This document shows positions 49,917 through 58,165 of a stretch of 64,000 bases of DNA, piece after piece. Source of the stretch: G963665185 sp963665185 (GTDB lineage: Bacteria > Desulfobacterota > Desulfovibrionia > Desulfovibrionales > Desulfovibrionaceae); the NCBI GenBank assembly GCA_963665185.2, contig CAXXPO010000024.1, positions 62,001-126,000 on the forward strand, in the 5' to 3' direction. Position numbers and translations under genes: made by a program. Below the pieces are notes generated by a model that saw only the letters and a list, made by a program, of their open reading frames with translations, did no database searches and had not been told where the DNA came from. Numbering within the stretch: the stretch's first letter is position 1; each line of letters opens with the position of its first letter.

Positions 49917-51420
49917 TTACAAGAATATTTTTCTGAACCTGTTGAACAGGCTTCCGGCATTGGGGTGTGCGGATTGCATCATGCGACCCTTATCACGGGT
50001 GCTGCGTTGGTCGAAGATGGCTTTGATGTTGTCGAGCACGCCCTTCTCCTTTTGCAGCACCAGGCGGAAGGCTTCGCGGTCCACTTCCAGGCAGCGGGTG
50101 GGTTCCATGGCCTGCACGTCGGCTTGCCGGGCTTCGCCCGTGAGCAGGGCCATTTCTCCGAAAAAGTCGCCGGGACCGAGATTGGCGACAACTTCGTTTT
50201 CGCGGCGCACCGCCACGTTGCCTTCCAGGATGACGTACAATGTGGTTCCCAGGTCTCCGGTGGCGACAATGGTGTCGGATTCGTCGTAGCGCAGGGTGGC
50301 GCTGCTTTGAATGAGTTTGCCCAGGGTTTCCTCGCTCAGTCCGGCGAAGAGGGGAATGTTTTTCAGCCGTTCTATCACGTTGGCGTCGCTGCCTGCCGCT
50401 TCGCGGCGGGGACGGCGGATCTCGCGGACCGGATAGGGCAGGTCGATGCCGTGTTTGCGGAAATGATACCAGACGGAGGATACCAGCTCGTCGCGCGCTG
50501 CCCTGAGCTCCTCGTACCGGTTGGCGTAGAAGACGATGGCGTAGATGACGCGGTCGTCGCGGTACTCGTCGGCCCGGACGCGCGCTTTGGGGCGGCGGGC
50601 CACATAGTGCGAGTTTTTGAGGACTTCCTCCAGGGCGGCCTTGACCTTGACCGGAGGGACGTCCAGGGGGACGGGGACGGATATTTCACGGCGTACGCGG
50701 GAAATCGGCTGACTGTAATTGGTCAGGCTGTCCTTGGAAATGGAATTGTTGGGGATGAGAATGTAGTCCCGGTCAATGGTCTGGATTTTGGTGTAGCGCC
50801 AGCTTATGGTGACGACTTTTCCTGTAAGCGGTCCCACCTGGATCCAATCCCCCAGGGAAAAGGGTTTTTCAAACTGGATGAGAAGGCCGGAAATGAAACT
50901 GCCTATGGTGTCCTGCATGGACAGGCCGATGATGGCGGTAAGGATGGCGCTGGAGGTCAGTATGCTGGCCGGGTCGATGTTGAAGGCCGATTTGATGGCG
51001 CTGATGGCCAGCACGATGACCACGAGGAATTTGCACAGGTCGATGAAGTAGTGGTTCACGGCTTTTTTCTTGACGCGCCGGATATACAAGTCGGCGTATA
51101 CGCCGTCCAGCATGTTGCGTATGAAAAGCCACCAGAGCAGGGTTTTTCCAAGAATGAGCGGCGTGTCCAGCAGGGGGGCTGTCCACCTTGACCACGATGA
51201 GGCGGTCCACCGCATAGATCAGGCAGAGCAGAAAGGCCCATTTGATGGATCGGACAACCCCGTCGGGCACATTCAGGCGGCGGGCGAACAGCGTGAGCAC
51301 TATCCTGAAGAAAACGAGCAGGGCGGCCAGGAATGCCAGGGCGATAAGCGTTTCCATGTGCAGGGAGAGCACCAGATGCCAGTACTGCCGGAGCAGTTCG
51401 AGATATTTTTCGACAACCAT
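49917..51420 (-). pseudogene. MscS-type channel with cyclic-nucleotide-binding domain, frame broken
   Basis: Two overlapping frames make one gene. The first part (from 51420, ATG after AAAGGAT) encodes membrane helices up to VDRLIVVKVDSP. The second part continues without loss from PLLDTPLILGKTLLWWL, through the MscS pore region ASILTSSAILTAIIGL and beta domain, to a C-terminal cNMP-binding domain (LGTTLYVILEGNVAVRREN, GPGDFFGEMALLTGEARQA). The phase changes at a run of six G on the plus strand (51173-51178). With five G the frame would be continuous, giving about 500 residues. A sequencing error, a real null mutation or slippage-based phase variation are possible. Otherwise it is a mechanosensitive, possibly nucleotide-gated channel. 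Confidence 0.8.
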
Positions 51421-51851
51421 GAAGATCCTTTCGGCCCGGACGGGGCGGTGAAAAGGAGGGGGAGTTTTTTCATGCCTCCCCGAATTTTGTGCGAAAAGAA
51501 GATTCGATTTTTTTCAGAACGTGTTACGATGAAAAGGATATAGTATTTTGGTCCCGTTTGCATCCGAAGTCTTGCGACGGGAGGCGCTTATCGATCTGCG
51601 GGCGAAAAATCAAAGACTGGATAAAACATTTTGATTGCAGTATTGCTTGGAGTTGATTGTGGCAAGCGTGAAGCCCTGTTCATGAGGGGACATGATGCAT
51701 CCGGGCCGGGAAAACGGTTTGGGTGTATCCGTGAACAAAATGTGCCGGCAGACAGTTGTGCCGTCGCGTATCGGTTACGCGCCGCGATTGTTTTGAGTCT
51801 CGACGCCTATGTGTCATGTCGGGAAGGAGGACACCCGGCAAGGAGCCATGT
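51421..51851. other. Intergenic region; no gene seen
   Basis: This stretch separates the divergent mscS-like and histidine kinase genes and must hold both promoters. Short open frames lack ribosome sites and coding character. I see no repeat or structured RNA. Confidence 0.5.
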
Positions 51852-53018
51852 GTGAATCTTCAAACAGTGCATTTGGGTGAGGAAAGTAGCGGACCGGCGG
51901 GGTGCAAACGGCTTTCGCAGGGGGAGGTCGACAGGCAAAGCAGGATGTTTGTGGGAACCCCGCTCAGCAACTCGTTGGAGTTGCTTCCCTTGCCTGTGGT
52001 TGTCCTTAACGAGTGTCGTCAGGTGGTTTATTCCAATACCGGGTTCAGCCATCTGGTGCGGCGTATTTCAGCGGAAAATATTTTGGGCCGCAGGCCGGGC
52101 GAGGTGTTGGGGTGCGTGAACAGCGGAATTGGTCCCGGTGGCTGCGGAACCTCGGAATTTTGCGGGTTCTGCGGAGCTGTTCGGGCCATTCTGGATAGCC
52201 TGCGGGGACGGCCCGGTGTGCAGGAGTGCCATATCCAGTACAAGGAGGGCGACCGCGAAGACTCCATGGACGTACTGACGTTTTGTGCCCCGTTGCCCCT
52301 TATGGACGAAGAGTTCATTCAGTTCATGCTCATTGATGTGAGTGCGGACAAACGGCTCAAGACCATGGAGCGGATTTTTTTTCATGACCTCATGAACACG
52401 GCCTCGGGCGTGCATTCGTTGATCCAGCTTCTGGATCGTCAGAAAATTCCTGAAGATTCGAGGCAATGCGTGCACATGCTGCGTTCCTCAAGTTGCCAGC
52501 TCATGGGCGAAATCATGGATTATCGCAGTTTCGTGGCCATGGAGAGCGACGAACTCACGGCCAACCCCCTGCTGCTCAATGCCGGGCAGATGGTGGAGGA
52601 TGTGCTTGCCGTGTATCGCAACCATATACTTGCCGCGGACAAGGCGATCAAGGTGGATCATGCGGACGGGCCGTTCACGTTCGAGGCGGACCCGGTGCTT
52701 TTCAAGCGAGTCCTGGGAAATATGGTCAAGAATGCCTTGGAGGCGACATCCAAGGGAGGGGCGATAAGCGTACAGACCCGGCGGGAAGGCCAGGACGCTG
52801 TCTTTTCCGTGCATAATCCGAGCTACATGATTCCGGCTGTCAGCTGTCATGTGTTCAAGCGTTTCTTTTCCACCAAGGGAACAGGGCGGGGATTGGGAAC
52901 CTATTCCATGAAAATACTGACCGAGCGCTACATGGGCGGCAAGGTGGATTTCACCACGACCAAGAAGGCGGGTACCTGTTTTTCCGTTCGCGTTCCCCTT
53001 ACAGGACTGTGCCAGTAG
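51852..53018 (+). CDS. PAS-domain sensor histidine kinase with a cysteine cluster
   Basis: The 388-residue protein starts at GTG, six bases after AAGGAG; upstream in-frame codons lack a site. A PAS-like domain (about residues 38-170) contains Cys88, Cys98, Cys104 and Cys107 (CVNSGIGPGGCGTSEFCGFC), a likely Fe-S or redox site. The kinase core has the phospho-acceptor His in RIFFHDLMNTASG, the N box NMVKNALEATSKGG and a G2 box in STKGTGRGLG. The G1 Asp is replaced in the segment VHNPSYM. No membrane segment or response regulator is present, so it is a cytoplasmic sensor with a partner elsewhere. Confidence 0.88.
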   Translation: MNLQTVHLGEESSGPAGCKRLSQGEVDRQSRMFVGTPLSNSLELLPLPVVVLNECRQVVYSNTGFSHLVRRISAENILGRRPGEVLGCVNSGIGPGGCGTSEFCGFCGAVRAILDSLRGRPGVQECHIQYKEGDREDSMDVLTFCAPLPLMDEEFIQFMLIDVSADKRLKTMERIFFHDLMNTASGVHSLIQLLDRQKIPEDSRQCVHMLRSSSCQLMGEIMDYRSFVAMESDELTANPLLLNAGQMVEDVLAVYRNHILAADKAIKVDHADGPFTFEADPVLFKRVLGNMVKNALEATSKGGAISVQTRREGQDAVFSVHNPSYMIPAVSCHVFKRFFSTKGTGRGLGTYSMKILTERYMGGKVDFTTTKKAGTCFSVRVPLTGLCQ

Positions 53019-53125
53019 CCGTTGAGCGGGTTTTCCGTGGAGTCGGGACAGGGCGGCAGTGCGTTTGCGGACGCCTCGGGCCGTTTTACCGGGCAATTTC
53101 ATCCACGATCTGGGCGGGTGCCACA

Positions 53126-53431
53126 CTACTCAAGGATGATGGGCGTATGGAATCGTACACCCATTCGATTTTCCGCATTCCATACCACGGTTCCGTTTCG
53201 ATCTGACACTACGGCATTAAGCGACTCCGGAAAATCATCAAAATGTATCTTTGCTCCACGGGGCAAGGGATTTCCTGCCCCCATGCGGAGGATCTCGGCT
53301 GAAACCCCGCCACAACTGATGTCTCGGAGCATGCAGATGTACTCCTCCCCGGCTTCGCTGCACAGGAATCCGAAGTTCGGCTTCAGGCGAAACCTTTCGT
53401 GTTGACGAAGTTCCCGGTCGTGCTTTTCCAT
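53126..53431 (-). CDS. PilZ domain protein, putative c-di-GMP receptor
   Basis: The 101-residue protein is a single PilZ domain. The N-terminal RQHERFRL matches RxxxR and DISCGGVSAEI matches (D/N)xSxxG, the two c-di-GMP contact motifs. The product probably acts as a small cytoplasmic c-di-GMP effector or adaptor. It is convergent with the histidine kinase gene, 107 bases away. AGGAGG precedes the ATG at a good distance. Confidence 0.88.
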   Translation of the reverse strand: MEKHDRELRQHERFRLKPNFGFLCSEAGEEYICMLRDISCGGVSAEILRMGAGNPLPRGAKIHFDDFPESLNAVVSDRNGTVVWNAENRMGVRFHTPIILE

Positions 53432-53738
53432 GGCCTCCTCCTGAATGAAAACAATTCTGGCTGTCTGCCAAATGTCCGACAGCCTCGCAGTTTAAAAAAA
53501 AGACTCGTTGGCAGTTCTTGGTTTTTCCGAGCCTTTTCTGCAGGCGACAGGGCGGCTTTGCAATCAACCCGAATGTTTTCCAGGAATCTCTGGGAAGTGC
53601 AGCCCGGCTGCTCGCCAGTTTTTTGATGCCGTAGAGTTTGATGATGTTGATTTATAAATGCTTTCATCGTGTTGTGCGGCTCTTCGTGTCGGCATCCCGC
53701 ACGCTGCGACAGGGCACTACCTGTATGTTACCTGAATA
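53432..53738. other. Intergenic region; no gene seen
   Basis: No open frame here has a ribosome site or family resemblance, and I see no stable terminator hairpin. The right part lies downstream of the WcbI-like gene and the left part should hold the PilZ gene promoter. Confidence 0.5.
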
Positions 53739-54959
53739 TCACCGTGGGGAGCAAGCGCAAGTAGGGAAATTGCGTATTTTTCGGCTTTTTTTCAATTCTT
53801 CCCGCATGTCTTCCAGCGCATCGGCATAGCGCTGGCGAAACGCGGGGCCTTGGTCGGAGAATTGCTGGAGGCGTTCCTGCTGGCTGTCGATCCATGGAAG
53901 GAGCGCGGGATTTTTTTTGATTCCGGCGTATTTTCGGACCATGTGCAGGGTATTGTGGCAGATGGGCATCTCCTGGCCGCGTGTAGCCAGAAACTTGCTG
54001 AAGTCTTCGTTTGGCCGCCAGAAAAATGACCCCACGGCCCGCGCCGCCTGATAGTTTCCACCCGACTGGAGCAAGGCGGCCAACCCGTCGCGATCCAGGA
54101 TTTCCGGGCGAAATTCCTGTTGCAGCCATTCCAGTTTCGGGCGTTCTTCCGGGGCGTAGCGGACTTGTCCTGTCTCCAGAAAGCTTTCCATGGTCCTGGC
54201 GAGAGCCTCCCACATGGGACCGATGTGTTCCAGGTCGCGTCGGATGGAGAGACGCCCGTTTTCCTGTTCCTCGGGCAGCCGGATGCGGAGAAAGGGGCAA
54301 TGCGTTTCGATGGACTGGCCTTCGACCTCCCAGATTCCGCCGAATACCCGGTCCAGGTTGATGACGTGGCAGTCCGGCAGTCCGGCGGCCCACTGTTCAA
54401 TGAGCGGAGCAGCCTGTCGCCACGCTGTTTCCCAGCATTCGAGATAGGAATGGGGATGAGGCCCGAACATGGGAAAGTGGGACAGACGCGTGAGAATGAC
54501 AATGGGTGTGCCGGGGCGACGTTTTCGAAACCATTCCACCATGTTGGCGAAACGGGCCAGGTAGGTTTCCGGGTTGACCTTGATAAGACTGCAATTCTCT
54601 CGTACCCAACGGCCGAACTGCTCGGAGTGTTCCATGGCCTCCGGGTCGATGAAAAAAATGTAGTCGTCCTTTTTGTGGCCGAAAAGGGGAGTGGCTTCGT
54701 GGAACAGGTTGAACACGGCCACTTCCGGGTCTGCCTCCGTATCGTCAAGAATTTGGAATTGGCAGGCCAGGGAACGGTCCAGAAGAAAATTTTCGACCCG
54801 GGATTCCATGATGCGGTCGGCAAGTTCTTCCGGGATACGTCCGTCGGCCTTTGGGGCGGTGATGGGCGTGGCCAGGGTGTTCATCTGCACGTTATGGCCG
54901 CGGCGGGCCATTGCGTCGCACAGAAATGCGGTTTGACAGTTGCCGAAGAAATGCAGCAT
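53739..54959 (-). CDS. WcbI-like/SGNH-type protein, function unknown
   Basis: The 406-residue product starts MLHFFGNCQTAFLCDAMARR. The GNCQ segment near the N-terminus is typical of WcbI-type polysaccharide-related proteins and resembles the nucleophile region of SGNH hydrolases. Later segments such as VNPETYLARFANMVEWF and VILTRLSHFPM fit the same broad fold, and a helical C-terminal third follows. AAGGACGG lies before the chosen ATG; a nine-codon extension upstream is possible. A role in modifying surface polysaccharides is a guess from the motif. It is divergent from the metallo-beta-lactamase-fold gene. Confidence 0.6.
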   Translation of the reverse strand: MLHFFGNCQTAFLCDAMARRGHNVQMNTLATPITAPKADGRIPEELADRIMESRVENFLLDRSLACQFQILDDTEADPEVAVFNLFHEATPLFGHKKDDYIFFIDPEAMEHSEQFGRWVRENCSLIKVNPETYLARFANMVEWFRKRRPGTPIVILTRLSHFPMFGPHPHSYLECWETAWRQAAPLIEQWAAGLPDCHVINLDRVFGGIWEVEGQSIETHCPFLRIRLPEEQENGRLSIRRDLEHIGPMWEALARTMESFLETGQVRYAPEERPKLEWLQQEFRPEILDRDGLAALLQSGGNYQAARAVGSFFWRPNEDFSKFLATRGQEMPICHNTLHMVRKYAGIKKNPALLPWIDSQQERLQQFSDQGPAFRQRYADALEDMREELKKSRKIRNFPTCACSPR

Positions 54960-55199
54960 GTTCCCGTCCTTGGGTTGTGGTTGCATTGAAAAAGGCCGAC
55001 CGGGGCGAGCCAGGAGAGCATCCGATCGTCATTGCTGCCCAAGGTATCTGCAAGGACGGGGCCAAACAATATCGATACTGAAAATTCATGCGCAGCATGC
55101 ATGAGGGGTGGCGGGGTTTTTATTGCGTTTTTTGTACGTTACGTTTGTTTCGTTGTACGGTCTGTACCGGGAAAAGACGTTCATGGCTCAGGAGAGAAT

Positions 55200-55790
55200 A
55201 TGTTCATCCATTCGTTCGTGTTGGGGCCGCTGCAAACCAACTGCTATGTCATTTCGTCCCGGGGGCGCGCTGCCGTGGTGGATCCGGGCGACGATCCGGC
55301 ATTGCCTTTGGCCTACATCCGGAAGTTCGGATTCCGAGTGGAACACATTCTTCTGACCCATCTGCACCATGACCACATGGGGGGCGTTGCCCCGGTGGTG
55401 GAGGCGACGGATGCTCCTGTGCTGGCCGGAGCCGCGGACTCCTTTCTGTTGGAAGCCAATGTGCGGGCGGGGCAGACCGGCTTCGCGTTCACTCCGGTTG
55501 CAGCGGGGATGCTTCGTATTATAGGACTGCCGTGCATGGTTCTGGAAACACCGGGGCATACGCCCGGGTCCTTGAGTTTTTTCTTTCCCGAGGCGGACGT
55601 GGTTTTCACTGGCGATCTGATTTTTCATCGGGGGATCGGACGCACCGACCATCCGTACGGGGACGGTCCCACGCTGTTCGACTCCATCCGCAGGCGGATT
55701 TTTATTTTGCCCGATGATACGGAGATTCATCCGGGCCATGGACCGGAAACAACTGTTGCCCGGGAAAAGGCCCGCAGGGTATTTGCCTGA
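55200..55790 (+). CDS. Metallo-beta-lactamase-fold hydrolase (glyoxalase II-like)
   Basis: The 196-residue protein has the zinc motif THLHHDHMGG, further ligands in TPGHTPGSLSFFF and TGDLIFH, and the final HPGHGPETT. These are the marks of the small glyoxalase II/YcbL-type hydrolases, which act on thioesters such as S-lactoylglutathione or on unknown substrates. AGGAG precedes the ATG. The length is that of the single-domain bacterial branch, without the C-terminal substrate domain of true glyoxalase II. No operon partner is visible. Confidence 0.92.
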   Translation: MFIHSFVLGPLQTNCYVISSRGRAAVVDPGDDPALPLAYIRKFGFRVEHILLTHLHHDHMGGVAPVVEATDAPVLAGAADSFLLEANVRAGQTGFAFTPVAAGMLRIIGLPCMVLETPGHTPGSLSFFFPEADVVFTGDLIFHRGIGRTDHPYGDGPTLFDSIRRRIFILPDDTEIHPGHGPETTVAREKARRVFA

Positions 55791-55947
55791 AATGCGGGCA
55801 TTCGGGGCGTGTGATGACTGTGGTTTCGGAATATGGACAGCCCTGGAAATGGGGCGGGCGGCCCGGAACCATGATGACGGCTGGCCGCCAGGATTTCCCC
55901 CGGCAGCCAGCAAGAATTGGCCGGATGTTGCGCGTGAACCGGGATTG

Positions 55948-56190
55948 TCAGATTTTTTCCACGGTCAGGGCGTCTTCAAATTTTGCGGTCAAGCGGTAGG
56001 TTGCGCCGTCGACTTCAAAAATGTGTTCCTGGGTTGGAAAAAGTTGTACATTGGGAGCGAACCCGTCATCAAGAAAAACATCCTTTGCTTCACCGTTGCT
56101 TTCAAAGCGGATTTGAACAGAGCTTCCAAGAACGACCATTTCTCCGTGGATAATGTCGCGCGGCAGGTCGGGCACTGAGTAGATGGACAT
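55948..56190 (-). CDS. Small hypothetical protein
   Basis: The 80-residue product (MSIYSVPDLPRDIIHGEMVV) is mostly beta-rich and acidic, with no cysteine or membrane segment. AGGAGG lies six bases before the ATG, a very good site that supports expression. I do not recognise a family. The gene stands alone on the minus strand between the hydrolase gene and the hdr operon. Confidence 0.65.
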   Translation of the reverse strand: MSIYSVPDLPRDIIHGEMVVLGSSVQIRFESNGEAKDVFLDDGFAPNVQLFPTQEHIFEVDGATYRLTAKFEDALTVEKI

Positions 56191-56723
56191 GGAAAACCTC
56201 CTCGTTCAACGTGTATTCCGGGAACCGATGCCATTGGTTTATAAGCCGTCCGTTCGGGATGGCGAACCGCATATCCCCATGCGGCAATGGCCTTGTTTAA
56301 AGGTGAAAAAGTCGTGTACGGATCGGATGATTTTAAGTTGTCTCCCTATGAAAGGTGATTTGTTCCCATCTTGTTAATTATACATTTTCGGCAAAGTTGC
56401 AAGCGGAACCGAAAGAAAAAGCCACCTCGCGGCATGTTCCAGGACGCGGCAAAAAAAATGTGCTCTCTTTACCTTTAAAAAAAATGTGTCTATAAAGTAC
56501 TCTGACAAAATATTTTTTTTGAGAAGAAAATGAGGGGGTGGCCAGAGCGGCCGGGGAACTCGTGGCCTCCACCATACATAAACATCGGCCAATTGGATGG
56601 GGTCAGAACTGATACGTCCAGGAGGGCAGGCATTTCGTTGGAAAAATTTGTTCATAAAAAAGTTGATCTGGTAGAAGCCAGGGCTTCGTGCCCTTCCTTA
56701 CAACGCATACAAGGCCAGACCCA
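56191..56723. other. Long intergenic region upstream of the hdr-flx operon
   Basis: No gene is visible. The middle is AT-rich (around 56365-56400 and 56450-56530) and should hold the promoters of the small minus-strand gene and of the hdr-flx operon. I found no unmistakable regulator site, such as a Rex palindrome, and no known RNA structure. Confidence 0.5.
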
Positions 56724-57284
56724 ATGAATAACGTCAGACTTGATGCAGCCAAGGGACAGGAGTTTCTTGACAGCGTCACCAGGGAATCAGGGCAGGACGT
56801 GCGCCGTTGCTATCAGTGCGGCAAGTGTACGGCGGGCTGTCCCTTTTCATTTGTCTACGACTACACCGTGAGCCAAGTCATGCGCATGGTACAGGCCGGA
56901 CAGAAAGAGGCCGTGCTTGCTTCCAAGGCGATTTGGTTGTGTGGTTCCTGCCAGGCGTGCACCACCCGCTGTCCATGCAACATCGATGTTGCCGGGGTCA
57001 TGGAGGCTTTGCGCCATATGGCCCGGCGGGAAGGCTATGTTTCCGAAAAGGCTGTCAAGACCTTCTGGGATACCTTCCTGAATACCGTTGAACGCTACGG
57101 CAGGGTATACGAGCTCGGCCTGGTGGTTGAATACGTGGCCAAAACCGGGCGCGTGTTCACTGATGTGGACTTGGCCCCGACCATGCTGCTCAAGCGCAAA
57201 CTCGATATCAAGCCACACAGTATCGAGGGCAAACAAGCGGTAGGCGACATCATTCGTAAGTTCAAAGCGAGGAAAACCACATGA
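56724..57284 (+). CDS. hdrC: Heterodisulfide reductase subunit C homologue
   Basis: The 186-residue iron-sulfur protein has two CxxCxxCxxxCP motifs, CYQCGKCTAGCP (residues 29-40) and CGSCQACTTRCP, which bind two 4Fe-4S clusters. It passes electrons between HdrA and HdrB. The ATG at 56724 has a weak AAGG site about ten bases upstream; longer in-frame starts lack family resemblance. It overlaps hdrB by four bases and opens the seven-gene hdr-flx operon. Confidence 0.95.
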   Translation: MNNVRLDAAKGQEFLDSVTRESGQDVRRCYQCGKCTAGCPFSFVYDYTVSQVMRMVQAGQKEAVLASKAIWLCGSCQACTTRCPCNIDVAGVMEALRHMARREGYVSEKAVKTFWDTFLNTVERYGRVYELGLVVEYVAKTGRVFTDVDLAPTMLLKRKLDIKPHSIEGKQAVGDIIRKFKARKTT

Positions 57285-58165
57285 TATCCCTTGCCTATTA
57301 CCCGGGCTGTTCCCAGCACGGCACGGCCAAGGAATATGAAATGTCGGTCCGGGCCTGCATGAAGGCCCTGGGTGTGGATCTTGTCGAGCTGAAGGACTGG
57401 AGTTGCTGCGGCTCTACTCCGGCCCACACCGTGGACCATAGCCTGGCTGCGGCCTTGGCCGCCCGCAACCTGCGGATCGCCAAGGACATGAACTATTCCC
57501 GTGTTGCCACTCCCTGCCCGAGCTGTCTGTCGGCCCTGCGCAACGCCGAAGTGCGCATTCAGGACGAGGAGTTTCGTAAGGAAGTCAACGAGCTGCTGGA
57601 CGTGCCCTTTGAAGGCGGCGTGCATGCCCTGTCCATTCTGCAGGTGCTTTTCGAGGAGATCCGCCCCGAGGAAATCGCGGCCAAGGCCGTCAAGTCCATG
57701 AAGGGGATGGTCGCTGCTCCCTACTACGGCTGCCTCATGAACCGACCGCCCGATCTGATGCGGTTCGACGATCCGGAAAATCCCGTGGCCATGGACAACA
57801 TTCTCAAGGCCCTGGGCGCCGAGGTGCCCGACTTTCCGGTCAAGCTGGAGTGTTGCGGCGCAAGTTTCAGCGTACCGCGCAAGGACATCGTCATGAACCT
57901 GTCCAACCGCATTCTCGGCGTGGCCTCGCGTCTCGGCTGCAACGCCATCGTGGTGGCCTGTCCGCTCTGCCAGCAGAACCTTGATCTGCGCCAGTCCCAG
58001 ATCAATTCGGCCAACAACGCGAACTATAATATTCCGGTGCTCTACATCACCCAGGTCATAGGCTTGGCTCTCGGGCTTTCCCCCGAGGAACTGGGACTTG
58101 GCAAACTCGTGGTTTCGCCTTCCGGCCTGCTCTCCAAACTCGGCACCGAGGGGGATAAATCATGA
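57281..58165 (+). CDS. hdrB: Heterodisulfide reductase subunit B homologue
   Basis: HdrB is the disulfide-reducing subunit. The 294-residue protein has two CCG domains: the first with YYPGCSQHGTAKEYE, SCCGSTPAHT and TPCPSC, the second with YYGCLMNRP, ECCGASFSVP and ACPLCQQNLD. These hold the non-cubane 4Fe-4S clusters in methanogen HdrB. In sulfate reducers the substrate is proposed to be the DsrC disulfide, since coenzyme M-coenzyme B is absent. It overlaps hdrC and hdrA by four bases each. Confidence 0.95.
   Translation: MISLAYYPGCSQHGTAKEYEMSVRACMKALGVDLVELKDWSCCGSTPAHTVDHSLAAALAARNLRIAKDMNYSRVATPCPSCLSALRNAEVRIQDEEFRKEVNELLDVPFEGGVHALSILQVLFEEIRPEEIAAKAVKSMKGMVAAPYYGCLMNRPPDLMRFDDPENPVAMDNILKALGAEVPDFPVKLECCGASFSVPRKDIVMNLSNRILGVASRLGCNAIVVACPLCQQNLDLRQSQINSANNANYNIPVLYITQVIGLALGLSPEELGLGKLVVSPSGLLSKLGTEGDKS

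Noticed and set aside
46661..49960. A 1099-codon open frame on the minus strand opposite argG and argH
   Set aside because: It is antisense to two certain genes, has no family resemblance and reads through a palindromic intergenic element; long shadows are common in GC-rich coding sequence.
56531..56580. A tRNA-like fold upstream of the hdr operon
   Set aside because: The GGTGGCC/GGCCTCC pairing gives only one weak stem, with no cloverleaf and no CCA end.
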